Shown here: in pieces, positions 9,201 to 14,977 of the stretch
How positions within the stretch are numbered: position 1 is the first letter of the stretch
How the letters are laid out: the number at the start of each line of letters is the position of its first letter
From: a virus
Length of the DNA stretch: 22,020 nucleotides
IMG/VR virus record: IMGVR_UViG_3300021409_000010
Coordinates: 1 to 22,020 of that record
Direction: 5' to 3' (one strand)
Notes under the pieces: model-generated
Databases searched by the model: none
What the model saw: the letters and a program-made list of their open reading frames with translations, nothing else
What the model was told of the DNA's origin: nothing
Position numbers and translations under genes: made by a program

Positions 9201-10964
9201 GGCTCGATTTGCGTCAAGCGCCGCTTTGGCTCGCGCAAGCCCGTCGCGGTCGGCGTCGCTTAACTCGTTAATGCCCTTCAAGCGCGGCTCCGTCTCAGCA
9301 AGCTTGTTCCGCTCCCTGAGCTTTTCGATTTGCTTGTCCAGGCGCGCAATCATTTCCGCGCCAGTTTCTTCCGTCGATTTAAGTGCTTTGTCGTTGCCTT
9401 CCTGTGCCTTATTACCCCACATTGTCCAACCGATAGCGCCAAGCGAAAGGAGCGTGATGACGGCACCGACCGGGCCACCCAGCAGCGCCAGGGCACCGCG
9501 GAATACACCAGCAGCGATTGATGCTGCTCCCATTGCAGTGGTCAGCGCCGCACTGGCGAGTCGCATGCGAAGGGTCGCGGCAGCTGCGCCGCCAGTTGCA
9601 ATGACTTCGGCTTCACGTGCAGCCGCGATCTTGGCAGCGCCTACAGCTGCGGCATTTGATGCAGCGTTTTCATTTGCGATCCGCACTGCGGTCAATTCTG
9701 CCGATGATGCCGCCATACCCTTCTCGATGGCTGCGAGCTGTGTTGCCAGCGCCGCCATTTCAGCGACGCGCGCGGCGCGCCCGATGCCATTAATCTGCGC
9801 GGCGTGGCGCGTTTGCTCCAGAGCAATTTCTGCACGGACGATGTTTGCGGTCTCTACGAATTGAGCTTGGCGCGCCAAGACCGCACTTTCGGCTGCAGCG
9901 GCGGACGAAGCCATGCGCTGCTGATCGGCAGCAACCTCTGCTCGCACTGTGATCGTCGCTTCACGAGCGCGCGATTGCGCAATCAGCGCGGATTGGCGCT
10001 CTGCCTGAGCGCGGCGCAATTCTGCCGCAGCCGCAAGCTCGTTTGCCTTTGCCTGCTCAATGCTGGCAGCGATCCCCTTCACCTTTTCCACCGTTGTCGA
10101 GGCGAGGCTTCCCGCCAGGCGCCCGGCAAATACAGTAGCGACAGCAGCACCGGACGCGGCGACATAGGCAAGATTGTCGGCCAGTCCCTCGATGGAGCTT
10201 GTAAGTGCCGATACAACGCCGCTCGCGTTTGCCTGCACGCCAACGAATTCCATCGCACTATTCTTGAGCACGGTCATTGCCCCGCCGATGGTCTGAATTT
10301 CGCGCGCTTCTTCGCGAACTTTTACGAGCGCCTTCGGCAGCACGTCAGCCATGATTTCAGAGGTGATTCTTCCCTCCTCGGCCATCTTCTTAAGGGCGCC
10401 CACGGGCACGCCGATTCCGTCCGCCAGGGCTAACATGAGGCGCGGCGCCGCTTCGTTGACAGCATTGAATTCTTCGCCGCGCAAAGTGCCGGACGCAAAT
10501 GCCTGGGACAGCTGCAGCTGCGCAGATGCGGACTCTGAAGCAGTAGCGCCAGACACCTTCAGTGCCATGTTGACCGTTTCGGTGATGGCAGCGACCTGCG
10601 CCTGAGTTACGCCAAGTTCGCGCGTTCCGTTTGCAATCTTCGCGTACAAGACACCGGTCGCACCGAGATCCTGCTGCGCCACTCGAGCGATGCGCTGGAC
10701 GTCCGAGCGAGCCGCAGCGTACTCGCGCTCCGTGCTCGTCGCGAGCTTCAGCTGCGCCGAATATTTCTGGTACTGATCGATCATCTGGGCGAATTGCTGG
10801 ATGCCGAGTCCGGATGCGATCGACGCGATTGCGCCTTTGGCCGCGTTGGCGGCGCGCTCCATCCCTGCAGTGGCATTGCCCACAACCTGACGCGCGGAAT
10901 CCATGTCGCGCTGAAGTCGGGCGATGTCGGCCCGGAGGCGGATCTCCATTTCGCTGATGACCAT
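6219..10964 (-). CDS. Tape measure protein
   Basis: This very long protein sets tail length and is threaded through the tail tube. I chose the ATG at 10962-10964 (MVISEMEIRLRADIARLQRD), which gives 1,581 residues; ATG 10947-10949 is also possible. The frame is open further to a TTG at 11039, but that stretch encodes a hairpin plus T-tract and is poor as protein. The N-terminal region carries the tape-measure signature GTLRGEEFNAVNEAAPRLML with GRITSEIMADVLPKAL. Long alanine- and glutamine-rich coiled-coil stretches follow, with hydrophobic glycine-rich segments around nt 9415-9548 and 7815-8065, which are typical membrane-inserting parts. At about 0.15 nm per residue the tail would be near 240 nm. 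No peptidoglycan hydrolase motif was noticed. The stop overlaps the next start. Confidence 0.95.
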   Translation of the reverse strand: MVISEMEIRLRADIARLQRDMDSARQVVGNATAGMERAANAAKGAIASIASGLGIQQFAQMIDQYQKYSAQLKLATSTEREYAAARSDVQRIARVAQQDLGATGVLYAKIANGTRELGVTQAQVAAITETVNMALKVSGATASESASAQLQLSQAFASGTLRGEEFNAVNEAAPRLMLALADGIGVPVGALKKMAEEGRITSEIMADVLPKALVKVREEAREIQTIGGAMTVLKNSAMEFVGVQANASGVVSALTSSIEGLADNLAYVAASGAAVATVFAGRLAGSLASTTVEKVKGIAASIEQAKANELAAAAELRRAQAERQSALIAQSRAREATITVRAEVAADQQRMASSAAAAESAVLARQAQFVETANIVRAEIALEQTRHAAQINGIGRAARVAEMAALATQLAAIEKGMAASSAELTAVRIANENAASNAAAVGAAKIAAAREAEVIATGGAAAATLRMRLASAALTTAMGAASIAAGVFRGALALLGGPVGAVITLLSLGAIGWTMWGNKAQEGNDKALKSTEETGAEMIARLDKQIEKLRERNKLAETEPRLKGINELSDADRDGLARAKAALDANRATQKGTADDHARMLLQLDEINLISTYETQLKRVGEVQEEVARAAKNTRDTDLKEWYGKNGTAAQKMAAEMDELRKKFGTIPPEMEKLIQAKYADKGAAQNIKQEETAYTNLITSIRERMAANELELSGYDKLSQSQQMTIKLDAAIGTGKNKLSTEHIKEGRALIGKVEAQEQAIEAQQRAAKWAETEAKNDSDHYDRLRASTAAIGDQINKVEREIETYGLAESAAIEMEKAKLEAKLALGPATYAELIALDEQIAKMGKLASLAKNKEALDANKKAADEMAEEQKRLWGDIERTAHDTFISIFDSGKSAFDRLKDALKNGLYELLYQMTMKKWIMNISGNVAGSGGGVSSIAQAAAGGGGFGNIASMASNAYGAVTGGMTLAGGLGTGFMGSLAGGLQGAGIGSGLASSSGLALGNGIVGVIGEGTASALGTGLSTLAAAAPYLAAVMAAYVVWKKLDTSGTYHAGGAASATSAGVTAVSAGSLNMERIQSNAATQSMVAQLAQGVVGILDSTALAFGKTAGYQAATAFADDTSKDGAWGSLVISKLGQSIVNWQDTRGNGKWSQKTFADGEKGQEQYLAALTSSVRIALDSIGLPDWARTMLNGVASDASLDDLAKVVDQVNQAQAALGAMRSQLAGFANLSDTAVSALMAASGGIEKLFSSASAYYDAFYTEAEKNSTVNGQIAKQLAAVNLAMPATRDGFRALVEAQMSLGTQGAESVSVLLGVAGAFAQMHPEVEAATKDLAAQRSAVTEAYNAEADALKATTGRLGSFATSLRDLNKSALLGNLSPLSPQQKYAEAKAQYEGVLAAARGGDEGAQSNYRDAFTSFLEASRTVFASSTQYQTDFAYAQAATEEAARWAEAQVDVGQAQLDMLKSQVSGIIEINQSVLSVRDALLQYSEAMNKNTAPLTAVAPPVNTPIPYGSYGTSNTEPLVAEIKSLNAKIEAQTQVIQQQTVQLTMAAHNSASDNADQVSEAVRVAKPIYNRVAVE

Positions 10965-10977
10965 TGATCTGCCCAAT

Positions 10978-10997
10978 AAAAAACCGCCCGTAGGCGG
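10978..10997 (-). terminator. Hairpin with UACG tetraloop plus T6, upstream of tape measure
   Basis: On the minus strand the order is CCGCC, loop TACG, GGCGG, then six T residues (10983-10978). A C-G closing pair around UACG makes this a UNCG-type tetraloop, which is unusually stable. The 5-bp GC stem followed at once by a T-tract has the form of an intrinsic terminator. It lies 14 bases before the chosen tape measure ATG and 38 bases after the second chaperone stop. It argues against the more upstream TTG start. Confidence 0.62.
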
Positions 10998-11035
10998 CGT
11001 TATGAAGTTCCCGCCCTGATTTGCGACGGGTCGGT

Positions 11036-11278
11036 TCAACGTCTTGCGGCGGCTTCCATAGCGATCCGATCAAACGTCTGCAGCACCTCGAGCTCCCATT
11101 CGGTGAAGCGGACTCTGTAAAGATCTTGGTGCGCCAGGATGCCTGCGGTGGTGATGGGGCCGATCCCCTCCATCACTGGCTGGCGATCGAGCCGCTTGAA
11201 TGCCTCCCACAGCGGGAGGCCCAGCTTTGGCCACTGGATGTTTAGGCGAGGATCGACCTCGCCCGTGTTTTTTGCCAC
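11036..11278 (-). CDS. Second tail-assembly chaperone frame (gpT-like), probably made by -1 frameshift
   Basis: From the GTG at 11276-11278 the frame gives 80 residues (MAKNTGEVDPRL..., ending TFDRIAMEAAARR). No Shine-Dalgarno sequence precedes this GTG, and the same frame is open upstream to 11392, inside the end of the first chaperone gene, adding protein-like sequence such as FYQGLRESLAECCRAEYELL. It is in the -1 frame relative to that gene. This is the arrangement of lambda G and GT, where a fraction of ribosomes shift and make a longer chaperone that recruits tape measure and tube subunits. The position directly before the tape measure gene is the family norm. Independent initiation at GTG is the alternative. 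Confidence 0.72.
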   Translation of the reverse strand: MAKNTGEVDPRLNIQWPKLGLPLWEAFKRLDRQPVMEGIGPITTAGILAHQDLYRVRFTEWELEVLQTFDRIAMEAAARR

Positions 11279-11355
11279 ACGCTGCAGGTGGGCCCGCAGC
11301 GTTGAGCCGTCACCTTGTCGAGCCAGAAGCTCGTACTCGGCCCGGCAGCACTCCG

Positions 11356-11811
11356 CTAGGCTTTCGCGGAGTCCTTGATAAAAAGCTCGGTCTTACGGAT
11401 GCCGGCCAGCACCTGGGCGCGCAGCCACTGTTTTTTCGGGTCGGTGTACAGGGCGCGGGCGTTCGCCGGCGAGAACTCCAGCGGAACGCCGCCACGGGTC
11501 AGGTTCCAGCCCAGCGTCGACGCGACGAGGTAGTCGGTTTCGTCTTCGATGTCGTCAAGCGGGTCCGTCGCGTTGAGCTTGCCGTTGTTGGCGAACTCGG
11601 CGCGCAGGCGGCGCGTGCGCGCCAGGTCGATGCGCTTGCGCGACTCGTGCTCCGGGCTGGCCAGCTCGATGACAGAGCTAGTCGGCGCGCCGGTGCGCGG
11701 ATCCGTCAGGGTCAGCTTGCCGACGGCGATGTCTTCGTAGGCGTCGATGTCCAGGGTGTCGACCAGTTTGTACAGCAGGTTCGAAGGCTGGGCGGTGTTC
11801 ATGGTGTTCAT
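11356..11811 (-). CDS. Tail-assembly chaperone (gpG-like, 151 aa)
   Basis: This 151-residue protein starts at the ATG at 11809-11811; a second ATG lies three codons in (MNTMNTAQP). A purine-rich stretch (AAAGAGA) precedes the first ATG. The protein is soluble and charged, with SSVIELASPEHESRKRIDLA and DDIEDETDYLVASTLGWNLT segments and no membrane or secretion signal. Small acidic-basic proteins between the tube and tape measure genes are typically the abundant chaperone product of a frameshifting pair. The -1 open frame crossing its 3' end supports that role. Family membership is judged from position and style, with some resemblance to phage tail assembly chaperones containing the DDIEDETDYLV-type segment. 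Confidence 0.78.
   Translation of the reverse strand: MNTMNTAQPSNLLYKLVDTLDIDAYEDIAVGKLTLTDPRTGAPTSSVIELASPEHESRKRIDLARTRRLRAEFANNGKLNATDPLDDIEDETDYLVASTLGWNLTRGGVPLEFSPANARALYTDPKKQWLRAQVLAGIRKTELFIKDSAKA
11359..11392 (-). other. Predicted -1 translational frameshift window
   Basis: The first chaperone frame stops at TAG (11356-11358), and the -1 frame has its last upstream stop TAA at 11393-11395. A shift must therefore happen in these 34 bases. Candidate sites are a run of five T residues (CTT TTT A; bases 11380-11384) and GCG AAA G just before the stop. Neither is a canonical X-XXY-YYZ heptamer in the right phase, so the exact slip site is uncertain. Confidence 0.5.
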
Positions 11812-11832
11812 GGGTTCTCTTTCGCGAGTGGT

Positions 11833-11890
11833 AAAAAAATGAGCCCGCGCCGGCCGCCGCTCCCGCGAAAGGAGACAGCGGCCCGCCGGT
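11833..11890 (-). terminator. GC-rich palindromic stretch followed by T7 in the tube-chaperone gap
   Basis: The 111-base gap between tube and chaperone genes (11812-11922) holds no gene. On the minus strand GCCGCT (11882-11877) can pair with AGCGGC (11861-11856), and flanking CCGG pairs may extend it. A run of seven T residues follows at 11839-11833, but about 16 bases after the main stem, so it is a weak terminator or a plain mRNA structure. The chaperone start follows 21 bases later. Confidence 0.35.
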
Positions 11891-11922
11891 GCCTGGGTTG
11901 CCGCGCGTGGCGGCGAAAGGGT

Positions 11923-13134
11923 TTAAGCGGCCGAGTCCTGCACCGAAATGGTGGTCAGGTCGGTGGCCGCCGCGGCGCCGCCGGCGGTGTTCAGCAGCGC
12001 CTGGTACGGGATCGTCTGAATCAGGATCTTTTCGCCGTCGTCCTTGTCGGCGCCGTTGACCTTCAGCCGGTTCATGCTGAACGCGATGAAGTCCGAGCTC
12101 GGCGAGTTGTCCGCCGTGAAGGCCAGGTAGGCCGACACTTCGGTCTCGTTGTAGAACGCATCGCGCAGCGCAGTCGAATCGAACTTGGCCGTGATCTGAC
12201 CGGTCACGATCACGCGGCCGGTGGCCACCTGCTCGGCGACGTTCGAACCGATGCCAGGCTCGCTGGACTGCGCGGCCGAGATCTCGATGCTCGCGCTCGT
12301 GATCGTGCCGCCCGTCGCGGGGCCGACCTTGACCACGCCATTGACGGCAGCCATGGTGCCGGTGACGGTCACAGGCGTCGGGCTGGTGAAGTACTGGGCG
12401 CTATCGCCCTTGGCGTCACGGCCGGTGAATTCGACAGCGACGGTGGCCATGCCGGTTGCCGGCAAGGTGAAGGTGACCTTCGACACCTTGCAGCCGGTGA
12501 ACAGCTCACTGGCCGGGACATCCGGATGCCAGTGCTCGATCGAGAACGACTTGTCGGTGTGGCCGGTCTGCGGAATCATCGTCTTCTTGCCGATGACCGC
12601 GACGGTTGCGGTGGCGATCGGGCCTTCGGTGACGAGCGCCGAGCCGTTCAGCACCACGCCAGTCAGCACCGTGGCGGTGAGCGCGGTAACCTGGACGTTC
12701 TTGTTCAGGTTCGCCGCGTTGAAGCCACCGGTGGTGGCGCGCACCACGTCGCCGACCTTCACGCCGTCGGTGAGCCAGGAGCCGGCCGCGCGCGTGATGG
12801 TCCAGGCGCCGGCCGTGCCGCCGATCGTGATCGACGCGCCCGTGACGCTCACGCCGGCGACGAAGTCCTTCTTCAGCGCTGCGGCGATGAAGTCGGCGTA
12901 GGTCTTGGCGGACAGCTCGCCACTGATCGAACCGCCGACCTTGCGCAGGCCATGGCGGAAGTCCGCGACCTGGAAGTCAGGGCGGATCTCGCCCGACTGG
13001 TACGTGTCTTTCGACAGGCTCAGCGACGAGCCAACCCGGCGCATCGATTGCGCGCTGGCCGCTGCCGGCGCCACGCCGTAGGTCACTTCCGGCTTGTAGG
13101 TGACCTGTTTATAAACTCCGCTTGCGACTCCCAT
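11923..13134 (-). CDS. Major tail tube protein
   Basis: This 403-residue protein builds the tail tube by ring stacking. It starts at the ATG at 13132-13134, with a strong Shine-Dalgarno sequence (AAAGGAG) four bases upstream. The N-terminus (GVYKQVTYKPEVTYGVAP, then RRVGSSLSLSKDTYQSGEIRP) and the segment GGSISGELSAKTYADFIAAA are typical of the phage tail tube family of siphoviruses. Residues about 89-186 form an inserted beta-rich part (VGDVVRATTGG, then NKNVQVTALTATVLTGVVLN), and the C-terminal third has alternating strands with PSSDFIAFSMNRLKVNGADK. It is longer than lambda gpV (about 250 residues) because of the insertion. Isolation by gaps with hairpins on both sides suggests expression set apart from its neighbours, as expected for an abundant subunit. 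Confidence 0.9.
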   Translation of the reverse strand: MGVASGVYKQVTYKPEVTYGVAPAAASAQSMRRVGSSLSLSKDTYQSGEIRPDFQVADFRHGLRKVGGSISGELSAKTYADFIAAALKKDFVAGVSVTGASITIGGTAGAWTITRAAGSWLTDGVKVGDVVRATTGGFNAANLNKNVQVTALTATVLTGVVLNGSALVTEGPIATATVAVIGKKTMIPQTGHTDKSFSIEHWHPDVPASELFTGCKVSKVTFTLPATGMATVAVEFTGRDAKGDSAQYFTSPTPVTVTGTMAAVNGVVKVGPATGGTITSASIEISAAQSSEPGIGSNVAEQVATGRVIVTGQITAKFDSTALRDAFYNETEVSAYLAFTADNSPSSDFIAFSMNRLKVNGADKDDGEKILIQTIPYQALLNTAGGAAAATDLTTISVQDSAA

Positions 13135-13138
13135 GTTT

Positions 13139-13145
13139 CTCCTTT
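13139..13145 (-). promoter_or_regulatory. Strong ribosome binding site of the tube gene
   Basis: AAAGGAG on the minus strand, four bases before the ATG. It is the best match to the anti-Shine-Dalgarno sequence that I saw in the window and fixes the start of this abundant product. Confidence 0.75.
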
Positions 13146-13151
13146 GGGCAT

Positions 13152-13183
13152 AAAAAAGCCCGCAAGCGGAAAGCGTTGCGGGC
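13152..13183 (-). terminator. Intrinsic terminator directly upstream of the tube gene
   Basis: On the minus strand GCCCGCAA (13183-13176) pairs perfectly with TTGCGGGC (13165-13158) over a 10-base loop, followed immediately by six T residues (13157-13152). This is a textbook intrinsic terminator. It sits in the 68-base gap after the tail-completion gene and only 17 bases before the tube ATG, leaving no room for a promoter between it and the start codon. Tube transcripts must therefore pass through it, by read-through or antitermination, unless a promoter overlaps the hairpin. Confidence 0.75.
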
Positions 13184-13202
13184 GGGTTTGAAGTGTCTAC
13201 TG

Positions 13203-13610
13203 CTAGTTCGGTTCGTGGTACGTGACCTTGAAGTCGATGCTCTTGATGCTGTTGCCTGCGGCGTCGTCCAGGTCTGGCCCGACGATGTCGCGCACCACGC
13301 TGATGACGTCGACGCCGGCAATCTGCCCACGCTGGAAGTTGCAGGCGCGCCGCACCACGTCGGCCAGAGCCTTCACGTCCGGATAGGGCTTGCCGACCAT
13401 GGTGACTTGGACGCGACTGATGACGACCGAGTACTCGGCCTGCGCGTCGATGGCGCCCACTGGCACACAGCTCACTTCCTTGATGCCCAGGGCCGGCAGC
13501 TGCGCGGCAGCTGGAATGTCGCCCGCTACGATCCGATCCGGCTCATCTGGGACGCGCGCGGTGACTGCGGCGGCGCCGACCAGCAGTGCGCGGATGACCT
13601 TGACGCTCAT
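13203..13610 (-). CDS. Tail completion / terminator protein candidate (135 aa)
   Basis: This 135-residue protein starts at the ATG at 13608-13610, overlapping the gp10-like gene stop by four bases. The pattern VVISRVQVTMVGKPYPDVKA-LADVVRRAC, then VVRDIVGPDLDDAAGNSIKS-IDFKVTYHE, matches the DUF3168-like tail completion proteins: a strand, an 'ALADxVRxA' helix, then a closing strand pair. Lambda gpU and its relatives cap the tail tube and join it to the head. Position between the gp10-like gene and the tube gene is exactly where this protein occurs in HK97-type phages. Confidence 0.75.
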   Translation of the reverse strand: MSVKVIRALLVGAAAVTARVPDEPDRIVAGDIPAAAQLPALGIKEVSCVPVGAIDAQAEYSVVISRVQVTMVGKPYPDVKALADVVRRACNFQRGQIAGVDVISVVRDIVGPDLDDAAGNSIKSIDFKVTYHEPN

Positions 13611-14089
13611 GAATCCTCCGGTGCCGGCGTGCTAATGTTCTCTTTCGTCAGACGCTCGCGAATCTTGGCAGCGATAGCTGCGACAGCTTGCGGTGGCCGG
13701 CTATCGGCCGCCGGCCGCATGAACGGCTGCGCTTTGGCGCCCGGATGGTTGACCTCGCGCACCGCGACGCCGTTGAACGACAAAGCATGCCCCGGTTTTG
13801 CCAGGATCTTGTGCGCAGCAGTACCGAACTCCACCAAGTTCGCGTGGGGCGCGCGCTTGCCGCCCGCTTTCAGCTTGGCATATACAGTGCCGCGCTTGGA
13901 GGTCGTGGTCACGCGGATACTGGCGCGCAGATCTCCCTCATCGACTGGGACTCGAAGCTTCGCCTCGTCTTTGAACTCGTTGGCGCCTGCGCGCAGTGCG
14001 GCGCGCAGAATGTTGCGCTCGACCTTGACCGGCAGCTGCTGCAAGAACGCGTCGAGCTCGCGACCACCTGAAATTGATTCGTCAGCCAT
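13607..14089 (-). CDS. HK97 gp10-like head-tail / minor tail protein (160 aa)
   Basis: I start this at the ATG at 14087-14089 (MADESISGGRELDAFLQQLP), which has a GAGGGG ribosome site seven bases upstream (14097-14102); an upstream ATG at 14131 would overlap the previous gene more deeply and encodes unlikely residues. The body has the family hallmarks: an early amphipathic helix, AALRAGANEFKDEAKLRVPV, DEGDLRASIRV, an ANLVEFGTAAH segment (the conserved 'EFGT' turn) and QPFMRPAAD. These are typical of the HK97 gp10 family, which acts at the head-tail junction. It overlaps the upstream adaptor gene by eight bases. Confidence 0.88.
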   Translation of the reverse strand: MADESISGGRELDAFLQQLPVKVERNILRAALRAGANEFKDEAKLRVPVDEGDLRASIRVTTTSKRGTVYAKLKAGGKRAPHANLVEFGTAAHKILAKPGHALSFNGVAVREVNHPGAKAQPFMRPAADSRPPQAVAAIAAKIRERLTKENISTPAPEDS

Positions 14090-14432
14090 GCGAATACCCC
14101 TCAAGCATGCACTCGACGTGCATTCGATCATCCATTAGGGCCGGCCCCGCCACGATTTGCATTACTCGATCGCCGAAGCGGCCGTGCAGCGTCACCCGCA
14201 TCTCCGGCGTCACAAAGTGAAACTTTCGAATGCGCAGGCGGGCTGGCTGCGTCGCCGTGGCCAGGCCGTTATCGGTTTTTTCTCCGCGGCTCGGCAGCAC
14301 GTCCTGGACATTTGCCCAGATGCATGGCGCCACAATTTCCCAGCTATCAGACTCGGTTCCATATTCTGGGTCGCGCTGCAATGTCTTGCGCTCGATCGTC
14401 ACCTTGTCGTCAAGCCTGAACAGGGCGGCCAT
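14082..14432 (-). CDS. Head-tail joining / head closure protein (116 aa)
   Basis: The likely start is the ATG at 14430-14432 (MAALFRLDDKVTIERKTLQR), which shares one base with the previous stop (TGATG). The frame is open upstream to 14627, but that extension lies wholly within the connector gene and is arginine-rich shadow sequence. The body (VTIERKTLQRDPEYGTESDS, WEIVAPCIWANVQDVLPSRG, then RLRIRKFHFVTPEMRVTLHG) matches the phage head-tail joining family (SPP1 gp16 / HK97-type adaptor): a small beta barrel with the 'W...WA.v' and 'R.r...it..mRv' pattern. It closes the head after DNA packaging and docks the tail. Confidence 0.85.
   Translation of the reverse strand: MAALFRLDDKVTIERKTLQRDPEYGTESDSWEIVAPCIWANVQDVLPSRGEKTDNGLATATQPARLRIRKFHFVTPEMRVTLHGRFGDRVMQIVAGPALMDDRMHVECMLEGYSHG
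14097..14102 (-). promoter_or_regulatory. Ribosome binding site deciding the gp10-like start
   Basis: GAGGGG on the minus strand, seven bases before the ATG at 14089. It favours this start over the ATG at 14131. Confidence 0.55.
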
Positions 14433-14977
14433 CAGAGATACACCCGGTAACGATCCAACAACCGGCACAGGTATGGACTTTTCGGCGTGCCGGGTGCAGC
14501 GAAATGTTCTTGAACTTTTGCGAGAATGAAACCTTTGATCGCGTCGGGCACACTTGTTTCGTCGGGACCGTAGCCGGCCGTGTACTGGACTTCCACGGCG
14601 TTTATCCGCGCCGCTGTTGCTGGCCAAGCCCTGTCCGGCGCCGGAACGATATAGCCCGGCTCGCTGACGTTGTCTACTTGGTAGTCCTGCGGGTCGAGGG
14701 TTTCCAGCGTGCCGGAGGTCGATTCGAAGTGCACATGCGCGACCGACTGCAGTGGCGCATATGGCAGCCTGATGGCGGCTGAGAATCCGTCGAGCGTGAC
14801 GCGCCAGGTCTGCGTGATGAGCACGCGTTGCATTTCGTGTTCGGCCTCTTCCGTGTACATTCCGATCGCGAGGCGTAGCTCAGCGTCAGCCTGGTCGCCG
14901 TCGAGGCGCGCCGCTGCTCGAGCAGCCTCCAGCGACACAGCCAGCGCGGCGGGCGGGATGATAAGTCTTGCGGTCAT
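14432..14977 (-). CDS. Head-tail connector, gp6 / phiE125 gp8-like (181 aa)
   Basis: This 181-residue protein starts at the ATG at 14975-14977, overlapping the repeat-protein gene stop by four bases. It begins MTARLIIPPAALAVSLEAAR and continues with helical DADGDQADAELRLAIG-like content, ITQTWRVTLDGFSAAIRLPY, APLQSVAHVHF, VEVQYTAGYGPDETSVPDAI and KGFILAKVQEHF. The 'tWr..ldgf...i.LP..Pl.sV..v.Y' and 'v.ytaGyg....vP..ik..il' pattern is diagnostic of the phiE125 gp8/HK97 gp6 connector family. The protein forms a ring below the portal. In simple HK97-type phages this gene follows the capsid gene directly; here six genes intervene. Confidence 0.9.
   Translation of the reverse strand: MTARLIIPPAALAVSLEAARAAARLDGDQADAELRLAIGMYTEEAEHEMQRVLITQTWRVTLDGFSAAIRLPYAPLQSVAHVHFESTSGTLETLDPQDYQVDNVSEPGYIVPAPDRAWPATAARINAVEVQYTAGYGPDETSVPDAIKGFILAKVQEHFAAPGTPKSPYLCRLLDRYRVYL

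Noticed and set aside
10965-11039. TTG start of the tape measure frame at 11039
   Set aside because: TTG is a rare start and the extra 25 codons cover a hairpin with T-tract; a start at 10964 or 10949 fits better.
11362-11384. Canonical -1 slippery heptamer at the chaperone overlap
   Set aside because: CTTTTTA and GCGAAAG are present, but neither reads as X-XXY-YYZ in the zero frame, so I report only the window, not a site.
11200-13191. 663-codon plus-strand open frame opposite the tube and first chaperone genes
   Set aside because: It is rich in Arg, His, Gly and Asp with no recognisable domain, and runs exactly antisense to well-supported genes. High third-position GC produces such mirror frames.
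14090-14131. Upstream ATG for the gp10-like gene
   Set aside because: The ATG at 14089 has a good ribosome site and gives the usual family N-terminus.
14433-14627. N-terminal extension of the head closure frame
   Set aside because: It lies wholly inside the connector gene, is arginine/serine-rich, and the TGATG junction at 14432 gives a natural start.
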